This document shows positions 1 through 7,776 of a DNA stretch of 64,000 nucleotides, in pieces; positions within the stretch are counted from its first letter, which is position 1, and every line of letters begins with the position of its first letter. Under the pieces are notes generated by a model that saw only the letters and a program-made list of their open reading frames with translations, did not search any database and was not told where the DNA came from. Source of the DNA: Methylotenera_A sp040079935 (GTDB lineage Bacteria > Pseudomonadota > Gammaproteobacteria > Burkholderiales > Methylophilaceae); the NCBI GenBank assembly GCA_040079935.1, contig JBEBJI010000008.1:19383-83382 (forward strand), given 5' to 3'. The position numbers and the translations under genes are program-made.

Positions 1-870
1 TTGGTGATGTTGGCGCTGGTTGCAGGCCTAGTGACTTTTTTATATATGCGCCCAGAAGCCAATAATGACGCGGCGCCTGAGCATGAGGTTTCTACACTAA
101 AGCTTGCTGATTTTACTGCAATTAAGGTTGAGTTTCCTACCAAAGCGCCTACCAGTTTCGAGAAGATAGATGGACTTTGGCGCATGACGGCACCCTACAA
201 GATGCGCGCAGATCAACTTTCTGTGCAGCGTATTTTGGCGATTATTGCCGCTAAAAGTGCCGATAAATTTCCCGTGACCGATTTGGCGAAGTACGGGCTA
301 GATAATCCACAAATAAGACTTAAACTCACCAATACTCAAGGCGAGCAAGTGTTTTCTTTTGGCACTTTTAATCCTGTAACTGAAGCGCAATACGTGGCTT
401 TTAGCGATGCGATTTATTTATTGCCTGGCAGCTATGCCGAGGCGGCAAGCACGCAAGCGCTTGAGATGATTGATAAAAATGTGCTTACAAAAGAAGAGTC
501 TAAGCAAATTGCTGGCTTTGATTTTTCCCGTTTAGAGCAGTGGAAAGAAGTGCGCTTGCAGGTAGATATCGCTGACGGCAAATGGAAAGTAAATGCGCCC
601 AAGGCCAAAATCACCCAAAACGAGATGAACGAATGGCTAGATTTTAGCTGGAAACAAGCGCAGTCTAATAAAGTCGAGCTTTATACGCCTGATAGCAAAA
701 ATAATTATGTGTCGTTTGATGTGAAATTAAAAAATGGCAAGCGCGTGCGTTTTGACAGAATTCAGGAATCGCCAGATTTGCTGCTGGGTCGCCCAGATGA
801 AGGCTTGATGTATCATTTTAACGCCGATGTTGGCTTTAATATGCTTAACCCACCACTTAATATTCAATAA
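1..870 (+). CDS. DUF4340 domain protein (5' end probably outside window)
   Basis: The visible product is 289 residues. It begins with a hydrophobic segment (residues about 2-16) that looks like the end of an N-terminal membrane anchor, so the true start is probably a few codons upstream of the window. The rest is a periplasmic-type domain containing YGLDNP (about residue 98) followed by alternating beta-strand-like text, as is typical of the DUF4340 family. The function of that family is unknown; it is often found beside ABC-type gliding or export genes. It ends 15 bp before mutM on the same strand, so the two are probably co-transcribed. The family assignment is fairly safe; no role can be read from the sequence. 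Confidence 0.7.
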   Translation: MVMLALVAGLVTFLYMRPEANNDAAPEHEVSTLKLADFTAIKVEFPTKAPTSFEKIDGLWRMTAPYKMRADQLSVQRILAIIAAKSADKFPVTDLAKYGLDNPQIRLKLTNTQGEQVFSFGTFNPVTEAQYVAFSDAIYLLPGSYAEAASTQALEMIDKNVLTKEESKQIAGFDFSRLEQWKEVRLQVDIADGKWKVNAPKAKITQNEMNEWLDFSWKQAQSNKVELYTPDSKNNYVSFDVKLKNGKRVRFDRIQESPDLLLGRPDEGLMYHFNADVGFNMLNPPLNIQ

Positions 871-885
871 GGTTTTGGTAGCTAA

Positions 886-1704
886 ATGCCAGAACTGCCC
901 GAGGTTGAAATTACGCGCCGCGGGCTATCTCCTCTTTTAAATCAAACTGTTAAAAATGTAGTCATTCGTAATGCCAGCATGCGCTGGCCAATTCCTGCGC
1001 ATTTGCTGCAAACACTTATCAATCAAAAACTCATTAGTTTAAATCGCCGCGCGAAGTACATTTTGGCGACTTTCGAGAATGGGACTTTGTTGCTACATCT
1101 CGGCATGTCTGGTCGCATTTCGCTTTTAGATAGAAATTATCCGCCCGAAAAGCACGACCATTTTGATATTCTTTTTCATGATGGGCAAGTGTTGCGTTTG
1201 CGCGATCCGCGCCGTTTTGGTGCGGTTTTGTGGGCTGGTCTGCAGCCCAATAACCATGCGCTTCTTATGCCACTTGGTCCAGAGCCATTAGAAGAAAATT
1301 TTAATGCAAAATATTTGCATAACGAACTAAAAAGTCGCAGCGCCGCCATTAAAATTGCCATAATGGATAGTCATTTGGTAGTTGGCGTTGGCAATATTTA
1401 CGCCAGCGAATCGCTGTTTCGCGCGCGCATACATCCCGAAACGCCTGCCAAAAACCTTACGCTAAAACAGTGTGAAAAGTTGGTTTCTGAAATTAAAGAT
1501 ACGCTGAACGCCGCGCTGGATGCGGGCGGCAGTAGTTTGCGCGATTTTTTTGGTGTTGATGGCAATATTGGTTATTTTCAGCAGGAATATTTTGCTTACG
1601 GCCGCACTGATGAGCCTTGTAAAGTCTGCAGTCAGCCGATTAAATGCATTCGTCTTGGGCAGCGCTCGACGTTTTTTTGCCAAAATTGCCAAAAAATTAA
1701 TTAA
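886..1704 (+). CDS. mutM: Formamidopyrimidine-DNA glycosylase (MutM/Fpg)
   Basis: This 272-residue bifunctional DNA glycosylase/AP lyase removes 8-oxoguanine and formamidopyrimidines. The N-terminus MPELPEVE supplies the catalytic proline (P2 after Met removal) and E3. The C-terminus carries the zinc finger, with paired cysteines in CKVC and CQNC around residues 246-269. Length is normal for the family. The start is fixed because the proline must follow the initiator Met. A stretch near residues 118-126 (GLQPNNHALL, bases about 1238-1272) resembles the dispersed palindromic element in the same reading frame as the other coding copies, so it may be a decayed insertion. A clear copy of the element starts 7 bp after the stop codon. 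Confidence 0.97.
   Translation: MPELPEVEITRRGLSPLLNQTVKNVVIRNASMRWPIPAHLLQTLINQKLISLNRRAKYILATFENGTLLLHLGMSGRISLLDRNYPPEKHDHFDILFHDGQVLRLRDPRRFGAVLWAGLQPNNHALLMPLGPEPLEENFNAKYLHNELKSRSAAIKIAIMDSHLVVGVGNIYASESLFRARIHPETPAKNLTLKQCEKLVSEIKDTLNAALDAGGSSLRDFFGVDGNIGYFQQEYFAYGRTDEPCKVCSQPIKCIRLGQRSTFFCQNCQKIN
1238..1272 (+). repeat. Possible decayed copy of palindromic element inside mutM
   Basis: The segment CTGCAGCCCAATAACCATGC differs at few positions from the intergenic copy that lies 470 bp downstream. It is read in the same frame (L-Q-x-N-x-H) as the undoubted coding copies. The right arm is not recognisable and the protein length is near normal, so chance similarity cannot be excluded. Confidence 0.35.
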
Positions 1705-1710
1705 TTGATG

Positions 1711-1747
1711 TGCTCTGCAACCCAATATCCATGCGGATTGCAGGGCA
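1711..1747 (+). repeat. Palindromic element, copy 1 (intergenic, 3' of mutM)
   Basis: The left arm TGCTCTGCAA pairs with the right arm TTGCAGGGCA, one position being a T-G pair, around the conserved core CCAATATCCATG. It lies between the mutM stop and the converging DUF2147 gene and could act as a weak transcription-stopping hairpin, although no T-run follows. Confidence 0.85.
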
Positions 1748-1786
1748 GATATTTTAATTAAAATTAAGCTGTTTAAAATCTTAATA

Positions 1787-2224
1787 TTATTCTTCGCGCG
1801 TCCAAGTTTGCGAGCGTCCAAACAGCGAGACTCCAATAAATCCGCGTACTTCCAGCTTGTTACCAGTTTCGTCCAGCTTCATTTTGCATTTGTAGGTTTT
1901 GCCGTTGTCCGGGTCTAAAATTTCACCGCCTTGGTAGCTACCATTTTTTTCCTTTAGACCTTTTACAATCGTCATACCGATGATTTTTTGGCCTTTACGC
2001 TCGTCTGTACATTTGTCGCACACGGCATCGCCCGTGTCTGTTGCCAGCAAGCCTTTTTCTACCACCGCGCTGTATTCGCCGTTGGTTTCAGTAATGCGAA
2101 TGAGCGACCGCGGTTTGCCAGTTTTGTCGTCAACGCTTTTCCACAAGCCTGCTGGTGAAGCAGCTAAGGCTAAAGTTGAACAAAAAGCTAGGCATAAGCC
2201 TATGATTTTAATTGATACTTTCAT
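1787..2224 (-). CDS. Secreted DUF2147 family protein
   Basis: The product has 145 residues with a clear signal peptide (positive MKVSIK, a hydrophobic stretch, and a cut near ALAASP at about residues 20-23). The mature part begins with the family pattern P-x-G-L-W-K-S-x-D and contains GGEILDPDNGKTYKCKMKL, characteristic of DUF2147, and ends with a short SxxW-T tail. One cysteine pair, CDKC, could form a disulphide in the periplasm. The start overlaps the end of ubiB by 17 bp, so it may be translated from the tail of the ubi transcript. Function is unknown; DUF2147 proteins are lipocalin-like periplasmic proteins. Confidence 0.75.
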   Translation of the reverse strand: MKVSIKIIGLCLAFCSTLALAASPAGLWKSVDDKTGKPRSLIRITETNGEYSAVVEKGLLATDTGDAVCDKCTDERKGQKIIGMTIVKGLKEKNGSYQGGEILDPDNGKTYKCKMKLDETGNKLEVRGFIGVSLFGRSQTWTREE

Positions 2225-3773
2225 GAAATACTCCTAAAAATAAACTCAAAAAAACACAAAGTTGCAACAACACTAACAGCAATATAGCCCATGTTAAACG
2301 CTTTTGCCACTGCGCTTGTTGACGTTGCGACTTAATTAGATCATCTAACGCCACCCGCAGTGGGGCATCTTGCTCAGCGCGAGTTTGCTGTGCTAAAAAC
2401 TGATGTACTAAACGCGGCATTTGCGGCGCGGTTTTGAGAATAAACGGCAGCTCTTTTTTGATACTTTTCGTGATGCTTAACAAGCCAACCTGTTCGCTCA
2501 TCCAGCGTTTTAAAAACGGTTTTGCGCTTTGCCACAAATCAATATTTGGGTCTAAATCTCGGCCTAGCCCTTCGATATTCAACAAGGTTTTTTGTAGCAT
2601 GACCAGTTGTGGCTGAATCACCACGCCAAATCTGCGCGACATTTGGAACAAGCTTAAGAGCGTTCGACCGAATGAAATGTCTTTCAGCGGTTTGTTAAAA
2701 ATCGGCTCGCAAATGGCGCGGATGCAGGTTTCTAGCTCATCCACGTTTGTGTCTTTTGGTACCCAGCCCGATTCAATATGCGCCACGGCGACATCGCGAT
2801 AATCACGGTTGAAAAAAGCTAAAAAATTACGCGCGAGATAATATTTGTCGGTATCTGAAAGCGTGCCCATGATGCCGAAATCGAGCGCAATGTAGCGCCC
2901 GTCATCGGCGACTTGAATGTTGCCAGGGTGCATGTCGGCATGAAAGAAGCCATCGCGAAACACCTGCGTAAAGAATATTTCCACGCCATCGTGCGCGAGC
3001 ATGGTGAGAGAAATTCCTTTTTCTTTCAATAAATTGGTATTGCTCACAGATGTGCCGTGCATGCGTTGCATGGTCATCACTTCTTTGCGGCAAAAATCCC
3101 AATAAACCTCTGGTATAAGTAATTTTTTATCGGGGAAATTACGTGATAATTGGCTGCAATTAGCAGCCTCTAATGTTAAATCCAACTCATGTTGCGTATG
3201 CCGCGCAAATTCTTCCACAATTTCTAGCGGTTTTAAGCGTTTGCCTTCAGAAGAAACGGTTTGCAGCAACCACGCGAGCGATTTTAAAATTGCTAAATCC
3301 TGCCCAATCACCCCGCTAATATTGGGTCGTAACACTTTAACTGCAACTTGTTTGCCATCGGCCAATTCGGCAAAATGAACTTGCGCAACCGAGGCACTGG
3401 CGACTGGTATTTGCTCAAATATAGGAAAGATTGAGTATAAGGATGCTCCGAAAGCTGCTTCAATACTGGCTTGCACGGCATCGAATGCAAATGGCGGTAC
3501 TTGGTCTTGCAGTTTTGCTAATTCATCGGCTACATCTTGCGGTAATAAATCACGTCGTGTAGAAAGCATTTGGCCAAATTTGACAAAAATTGGCCCAAGT
3601 TTTTCTAAGGCCAAACGTAGCCGTATTCCGCGTGATTTTTCTGGTCTCCTCCAAAACATCAATATTTTAATCAGTGTGTGTAGTGGTTTAAATGCCTTAC
3701 GTTCGGCAATAAAATCATCTAACCGAAACCATAAAACTACCCAGAAAATATGCAGCAAACGGAAGTAGTGCAT
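2208..3773 (-). CDS. ubiB: Ubiquinone biosynthesis accessory kinase-like ATPase UbiB
   Basis: The 521 residues match the UbiB/ABC1/ADCK atypical kinase family. The KxGQ helix reads FVKFGQMLSTRRDLLP near residues 66-81. An A-rich nucleotide loop (VASASVAQVHFA) and the catalytic-loop text FHADMHPGNIQV follow, and then the DFG motif in ALDFGIMG. The last about 25 residues are a hydrophobic membrane anchor. UbiB is an ATPase needed for coenzyme Q synthesis, thought to extract lipid intermediates for the Ubi metabolon. It starts at the last base of ubiJ, so the two are translationally coupled, and it completes the ubiE-ubiJ-ubiB order known from other proteobacteria. Confidence 0.96.
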   Translation of the reverse strand: MHYFRLLHIFWVVLWFRLDDFIAERKAFKPLHTLIKILMFWRRPEKSRGIRLRLALEKLGPIFVKFGQMLSTRRDLLPQDVADELAKLQDQVPPFAFDAVQASIEAAFGASLYSIFPIFEQIPVASASVAQVHFAELADGKQVAVKVLRPNISGVIGQDLAILKSLAWLLQTVSSEGKRLKPLEIVEEFARHTQHELDLTLEAANCSQLSRNFPDKKLLIPEVYWDFCRKEVMTMQRMHGTSVSNTNLLKEKGISLTMLAHDGVEIFFTQVFRDGFFHADMHPGNIQVADDGRYIALDFGIMGTLSDTDKYYLARNFLAFFNRDYRDVAVAHIESGWVPKDTNVDELETCIRAICEPIFNKPLKDISFGRTLLSLFQMSRRFGVVIQPQLVMLQKTLLNIEGLGRDLDPNIDLWQSAKPFLKRWMSEQVGLLSITKSIKKELPFILKTAPQMPRLVHQFLAQQTRAEQDAPLRVALDDLIKSQRQQAQWQKRLTWAILLLVLLQLCVFLSLFLGVFHESIN

Positions 3774-4354
3774 TATTTTTTGCCTGACTTTTCAAGTTTT
3801 TGCAGACGTTTTTCAAAACGCGCAACATCGCTTTTTAGCGTATCGACATCGGCGTTAAATTGCTCGACATGGCGTTTTTTTGCAAGAATATTTTTTTCTT
3901 CCTGCCAATATTCACTCAGCATTTCCGCAGCATTGATGCTTTGTTTTTTGACTTCTGTAAAGGTTTTTTTGCTCACTTCACCAATTTTATAAGCCGCAAT
4001 ATCGCCCACCACTTTGCTTAAATCCTCCTCAATATCCCAGCGCATATGTTGTAAAACTTTGCTGATTTCGGTTGCCAAATGCGTGTCACCATCGATTTTA
4101 ATGTGCATTTTCGCGTTTTCATCGCCAGCTAGTAATCGCAAAGCAAGGCTGGGAGATACGTGGATATTGGCTTCTGGCGATGCCGTTTCGCCAGCTAAAA
4201 CCAAACTACCATCTTCTAAAATCGATAAATTCGCTTTGGCGAGCACAAAATCAAATTGCACAACTTTGCCAGCAAATGGCTGCAAATGCGGCCTTGACCA
4301 TTCGTTTTGATTGGTTAAGTGTTGCAGAAATCGTGTGATTAAAGGCTTTAACAT
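3773..4354 (-). CDS. ubiJ: Ubiquinone biosynthesis accessory factor UbiJ (SCP2 domain)
   Basis: This 193-residue protein has an N-terminal SCP2-like lipid-binding domain (about residues 20-115) and a C-terminal coiled coil (about 150-190, heptad-rich VDTLKSDVARFEKRLQKLEK). UbiJ binds the hydrophobic ubiquinone intermediates in the soluble Ubi complex. Identification rests mainly on its position between ubiE and ubiB with 1-bp overlaps on both sides, together with the SCP2-like pattern. The peptide SPEANIHVSP (bases about 4156-4182) matches the core of the dispersed palindromic element, but SCP2 domains often have a similar strand here. Confidence 0.88.
   Translation of the reverse strand: MLKPLITRFLQHLTNQNEWSRPHLQPFAGKVVQFDFVLAKANLSILEDGSLVLAGETASPEANIHVSPSLALRLLAGDENAKMHIKIDGDTHLATEISKVLQHMRWDIEEDLSKVVGDIAAYKIGEVSKKTFTEVKKQSINAAEMLSEYWQEEKNILAKKRHVEQFNADVDTLKSDVARFEKRLQKLEKSGKK
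4156..4182 (-). repeat. Weak element-like core inside ubiJ
   Basis: On the minus strand the gene contains GCCAATATCCA, eleven bases identical to the element core, read in the N-I-H frame. The flanking arms are poor matches. It could be a fully decayed insertion or coincidence. Confidence 0.25.
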
Positions 4355-5091
4355 TACAGCTTGTAGCCTTTGTGCAAAGCAACTACGCCTGCGCTTAAAT
4401 TGTAGTAATCCACACGGCTCAAACCCGCGTCAATCATCATTTTTTTCAACGTTTCCTGGTCTGGGTGCATGCGAATTGATTCGGCTAAATATTGATAGCT
4501 TTCAGCATCTTTCGCGATGAGTTTGCCCATAAATGGCAAAAATTTGAACGAATAAGCGTCATACAATTTTTGTAAGGGATGCCACACTTTTGAGAATTCC
4601 AACACCAGTAATCTGCCGCCAACTTTTAACACGCGCTGCATTTCTTTGAGTGCGATGTCTTTGTGGGTCATGTTGCGCAAGCCAAAAGCTACAATTACGC
4701 AATCAAAACTATTGTCTGCAAACGGTAATTTTTCTGCGTTACATTGCATGGCTGGCACACTCAAGCCCGCATCAATTATGCGATCACGACCAACTGCCAA
4801 CATCGACGCATTGATGTCTGTTAATATCACTTCGCCTGATGCGCCAACCTTTTTGGCGAACAATTTGGATAAATCGCCGCTCCCGCCCGCAATATCCAAT
4901 ACTTTATCGCCTGCTTTTACGCCGCTCACAGCTACGGCAAAGCGCTTCCAGCCGCGGTGCATGCCAGCGGACATGACATCGTTCATCACGTCATATTTGC
5001 TAGCTACGGAATGAAAAACTTCGCCGACTTTTTGCTGTTTTTCAGCTTCTTCGACTGTTTTAAAGCCAAAATGTGTGGTTTTGTCGCTCAT
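4354..5091 (-). CDS. ubiE: Ubiquinone/menaquinone C-methyltransferase UbiE
   Basis: The 245-residue class I SAM-dependent methyltransferase C-methylates the benzoquinol ring in coenzyme Q synthesis. Diagnostic segments are HFGFKTVEEAEKQQKV at the N-terminus, YDVMNDVMSAGMHRGWKR (family signature 1), the SAM-binding VLDIAGGSGDLS near residue 67, and the second signature around VAFGLRNMTHKDIALKEMQRVL. Length agrees with the family. Its stop shares a base with the start of ubiJ, and its own start overlaps the preceding DUF971 gene by 4 bp, so the four genes form one tight operon. Confidence 0.97.
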   Translation of the reverse strand: MSDKTTHFGFKTVEEAEKQQKVGEVFHSVASKYDVMNDVMSAGMHRGWKRFAVAVSGVKAGDKVLDIAGGSGDLSKLFAKKVGASGEVILTDINASMLAVGRDRIIDAGLSVPAMQCNAEKLPFADNSFDCVIVAFGLRNMTHKDIALKEMQRVLKVGGRLLVLEFSKVWHPLQKLYDAYSFKFLPFMGKLIAKDAESYQYLAESIRMHPDQETLKKMMIDAGLSRVDYYNLSAGVVALHKGYKL

Positions 5092-5468
5092 TGCACTTCC
5101 TTACGTTTGTGTCCCGCCATTTCAAGCTTGGCAATGTAATCTTGCCACATAGCCTGGTAATTTTCGCCCAAATAATACAAATAATCCCACGAATACAAGC
5201 CAGTATCATGGCCGTCAGAGAACACTAGCTTGACCGCGTAATTGCCGATGGGTTCGATTGTGGTGATGTTGACCAATTCTTTGTCTATTTGCAGTGTCTC
5301 TTGGCCTGGTCCATGACCTTTTACCTCGGCGCTAGGAGAGTAAACGCGCAGAAACTCGCAGCTCAACATGCATTCGGTATTGTTATCAAATTTAATTTCT
5401 AACAGCCGCGATGCTTGGTGCAGGCGAATATCTATTGGACGAGGTGTGTTTTCGGTTAGGCCGCTCAT
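5088..5468 (-). CDS. DUF971 (gamma-butyrobetaine hydroxylase-like N-terminal) protein
   Basis: Starting at the ATG at 5468, the product is 126 residues. An open frame continues further upstream, but the family begins with a short polar leader followed by P-x-x-I-x-L-x-x-x-S-x-x-L-x-I-x-F, seen here as PRPIDIRLHQASRLLEIKF. The motif SAEVKGHGPGQ and the ending GLYSWDYLYYLG are standard for DUF971. The domain resembles the N-terminal part of gamma-butyrobetaine hydroxylase and has been linked to Fe-S and quinone-related loci. Its 4-bp overlap with ubiE suggests coupled expression with the ubiquinone genes; the precise role is unknown. Confidence 0.85.
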   Translation of the reverse strand: MSGLTENTPRPIDIRLHQASRLLEIKFDNNTECMLSCEFLRVYSPSAEVKGHGPGQETLQIDKELVNITTIEPIGNYAVKLVFSDGHDTGLYSWDYLYYLGENYQAMWQDYIAKLEMAGHKRKEVQ

Positions 5469-5639
5469 GCTACATTTTAGCTCAAAATGTGAGAGGTAGG
5501 ATAATAGCAGAACATGTCTGCAAGCTAATAAATTAGCGCTTTTTACCACAACTTTTTTGAATATTAAACCGTTTGTCGTTAAAAAGTCACCTTTCATCAG
5601 AAATTAGATTAAATATTATCGATGATGTTGCTGATTTAT

Positions 5640-5667
5640 TTGACTATTTACATGGGCGTGATAAAGT
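5640..5667 (+). promoter_or_regulatory. Possible sigma-70 promoter of the dynamin-like gene
   Basis: TTGACT and TAAAGT are separated by 16 bp and lie about 50 bp before the start codon, in the intergenic region divergent from the DUF971-ubi operon. The -10 match is moderate. Confidence 0.4.
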
Positions 5668-5716
5668 TCAGTTACTAGAAAAGTAGCCAATTTTGGCTTT
5701 ACTTTTGGGGATTTGA

Positions 5717-7675
5717 ATGGCAGAAAATAAATTAGCGCACCAGTTTGCAGCCTACTCTGAATGGAGAAAGGCGCTGGTTGATAGCATTTGTGATTACCGT
5801 AGCTGGCTAAACGAGCAAGAGTTGAATGATGCGCAGATTGATCAGCGCATCACCAATTTGTTGGAACGCCTACGAGAAGATAAATTAAACGTGGCCTTTG
5901 TTGCGGAATTTTCACGCGGTAAATCAGAGCTCATTAACGCAATTTTCTTTGCCGATTACGGTCAACGTTTGCTGCCATCAAGCGCAGGCCGCACCACAAT
6001 GTGCCCAACCGAATTGTTGTACGATCCATCAAAGCCGACTTCTATCATGATGCTGCCGATTGATACGCGCACTTCAGATGCAACCACTTCCGAGTACAAG
6101 CGTTACCCTGAGGAGTGGCACACGGTCACATTTGATGTCGATAATAACGACAGCATGGTCGCTGCATTTAAAGAAGTGAGTAGCACTAAGCGCGTGACGG
6201 TAGAAGAAGCCGAAAAATACGGTCTGTTTGATCCAAACAGTAGCGATGATGCCATGAGTTTGAATAAGGACGGCACCATAGATATTCCTTGCTGGCGTTA
6301 TGCCATGATTAATTTCCCACATCCGTTGCTTGAGCAAGGTTTGGTGATTCTAGACACACCCGGCTTGAATGCGATTGGTACAGAGCCTGAATTGACGCTG
6401 AACATGCTGCCAAATGCACATGCGGTGCTATTTATATTAGCGGCTGATACTGGCGTAACGAAATCTGAAATTGACGTATGGCGTCAATATATTAGCGGTA
6501 CGCGTTGGAAACAAAAAGGTCGCTTGGCCGTGTTGAATAAAATCGACGGTCTGTGGGACGAGTTGAAAAACGAAAAAGAGATTGAAAAGGAAATTCAGAA
6601 GCAAGTTAAAACCAGCGCCGAGTTGCTGGGTTTAGAAAACAATCAAATTTTCCCAACCTCTGCACAAAAAGGCTTGCTCGCTAAAATAAACGGTGATGAA
6701 GCTTTGTTAGCGCAAAGTCGTTTGCCTGAGCTTGAAAAAGCCTTGTCTGATGAGCTGATACCATCTAAAAAAGAAATCGTTCGCGACAACACCAAAAACG
6801 AGATTGAAGATTTAATTGGCAACTCGAACATGATATTGGAATCTCGCGTGGCTGGAGTGGTAGAGCAGCTTGAAGAGCTACGTGGCTTGCGCGGCAAAAA
6901 CGAAGACGTCGTTGAGCACATGATGAACAAAGTCAAAGTGGACAAAGAAAACTTTGAAAAAGGTTTGCAACGCTTTCAGGCGCTTCGCAGCGTGTTTTCA
7001 CAACAAACTAATAAATTGTTCACCTTGCTAGGCATGGAGGCGCTGAAAGTACAAGTGCACACCACACGCGAGACCATGATTAAAGCCAGTTTCACTAAAT
7101 CGATTCGCGATGCGATGGATAACTTTTTCTTAGATCTTAAAGGTCGTTTGGTGTCGTCAGACGCGCAAATCGACGAGATTAAGAAAATGATGGATGTGAT
7201 GTACGACAAGTTCAGCAAAGAACACGGCTTGCGTAAATCGGAGCCACCAGCATTTTCTACTTTGCGGTATCAAAAAGAGTTGGCCAAGTTAGAGCGTGCG
7301 TATAAAGAGCAATTTAACACCGCTTTTAACATGATTGCTAATGAAAAAATGACGCTAACAACCAAGTTCTTTGAAACATTGGCGAGCCGCGTGATTCATG
7401 TGTATGAAGTGGCGAACCGCGATGTTGAGAATTGGTTAAAAGCGGTCATCGCTCCGATGGAATCGCAAGTTCGCGAGCATCAATTGCAATTACGCCGTCG
7501 TTTAGAAAGCATTAAACGTATTTATAAAGCGACCGATACTTTGGAAGATCGTATTTTAGAGCTTGAGAATATCGAGAAAAGCATACGAGCGCAGATGGCT
7601 GATTTGGGCATTTTGCGTCAGCACATGGGCAATGCCTTGGCCTTTGAGAGTGAAGAAGAAACCAAAGCTGCATAA
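5717..7675 (+). CDS. Dynamin-family large GTPase
   Basis: The 652-residue protein shows the GTPase motifs of bacterial dynamin-like proteins: P-loop AEFSRGKS at residues 63-70, conserved threonines (RTTMCPTEL) about 23 residues later, the G3 motif DTPG at about 213-216 and G4 NKID at about 274-277. The second half is almost entirely long helices with heptad character, like a dynamin stalk, and lacks an obvious transmembrane hairpin, unlike BDLP. The start has a GGGG ribosome-binding site 7 bp upstream. A strong terminator follows. Bacterial dynamins act in membrane remodelling, repair or fusion; here only the family is supported. Downstream lies rpoH on the opposite strand. Confidence 0.85.
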   Translation: MAENKLAHQFAAYSEWRKALVDSICDYRSWLNEQELNDAQIDQRITNLLERLREDKLNVAFVAEFSRGKSELINAIFFADYGQRLLPSSAGRTTMCPTELLYDPSKPTSIMMLPIDTRTSDATTSEYKRYPEEWHTVTFDVDNNDSMVAAFKEVSSTKRVTVEEAEKYGLFDPNSSDDAMSLNKDGTIDIPCWRYAMINFPHPLLEQGLVILDTPGLNAIGTEPELTLNMLPNAHAVLFILAADTGVTKSEIDVWRQYISGTRWKQKGRLAVLNKIDGLWDELKNEKEIEKEIQKQVKTSAELLGLENNQIFPTSAQKGLLAKINGDEALLAQSRLPELEKALSDELIPSKKEIVRDNTKNEIEDLIGNSNMILESRVAGVVEQLEELRGLRGKNEDVVEHMMNKVKVDKENFEKGLQRFQALRSVFSQQTNKLFTLLGMEALKVQVHTTRETMIKASFTKSIRDAMDNFFLDLKGRLVSSDAQIDEIKKMMDVMYDKFSKEHGLRKSEPPAFSTLRYQKELAKLERAYKEQFNTAFNMIANEKMTLTTKFFETLASRVIHVYEVANRDVENWLKAVIAPMESQVREHQLQLRRRLESIKRIYKATDTLEDRILELENIEKSIRAQMADLGILRQHMGNALAFESEEETKAA

Positions 7676-7696
7676 GCTTGAATGCGTAATAAAAAT

Positions 7697-7720
7697 GCCG
7701 ACTCAAAGTCGGCTTTTTTA
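7697..7720 (+). terminator. Rho-independent terminator after the dynamin-like gene
   Basis: The stem GCCGACT/AGTCGGC with a 3-nt loop is followed by six T residues, 20 bp after the stop codon. Confidence 0.92.
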
Positions 7721-7726
7721 TTTGTA

Positions 7727-7776
7727 AAAGCATGCCCTGCGAGGCAATATCCATGCGCGTTGCAGGGCATGCTTTT
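7727..7776 (+). repeat. Palindromic element, copy 2 (converging ends of dynamin gene and rpoH)
   Basis: This copy has the best arms in the window: AAAAGCATGCCCTGC and GCAGGGCATGCTTTT, 15 bp and fully complementary, around core CAATATCCATG. The arm ends overlap the last codons of rpoH. On the minus strand the hairpin is followed by a short T-run, so it may serve as the rpoH terminator. The 41-nt element reads through all six frames without a stop codon. Confidence 0.92.
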
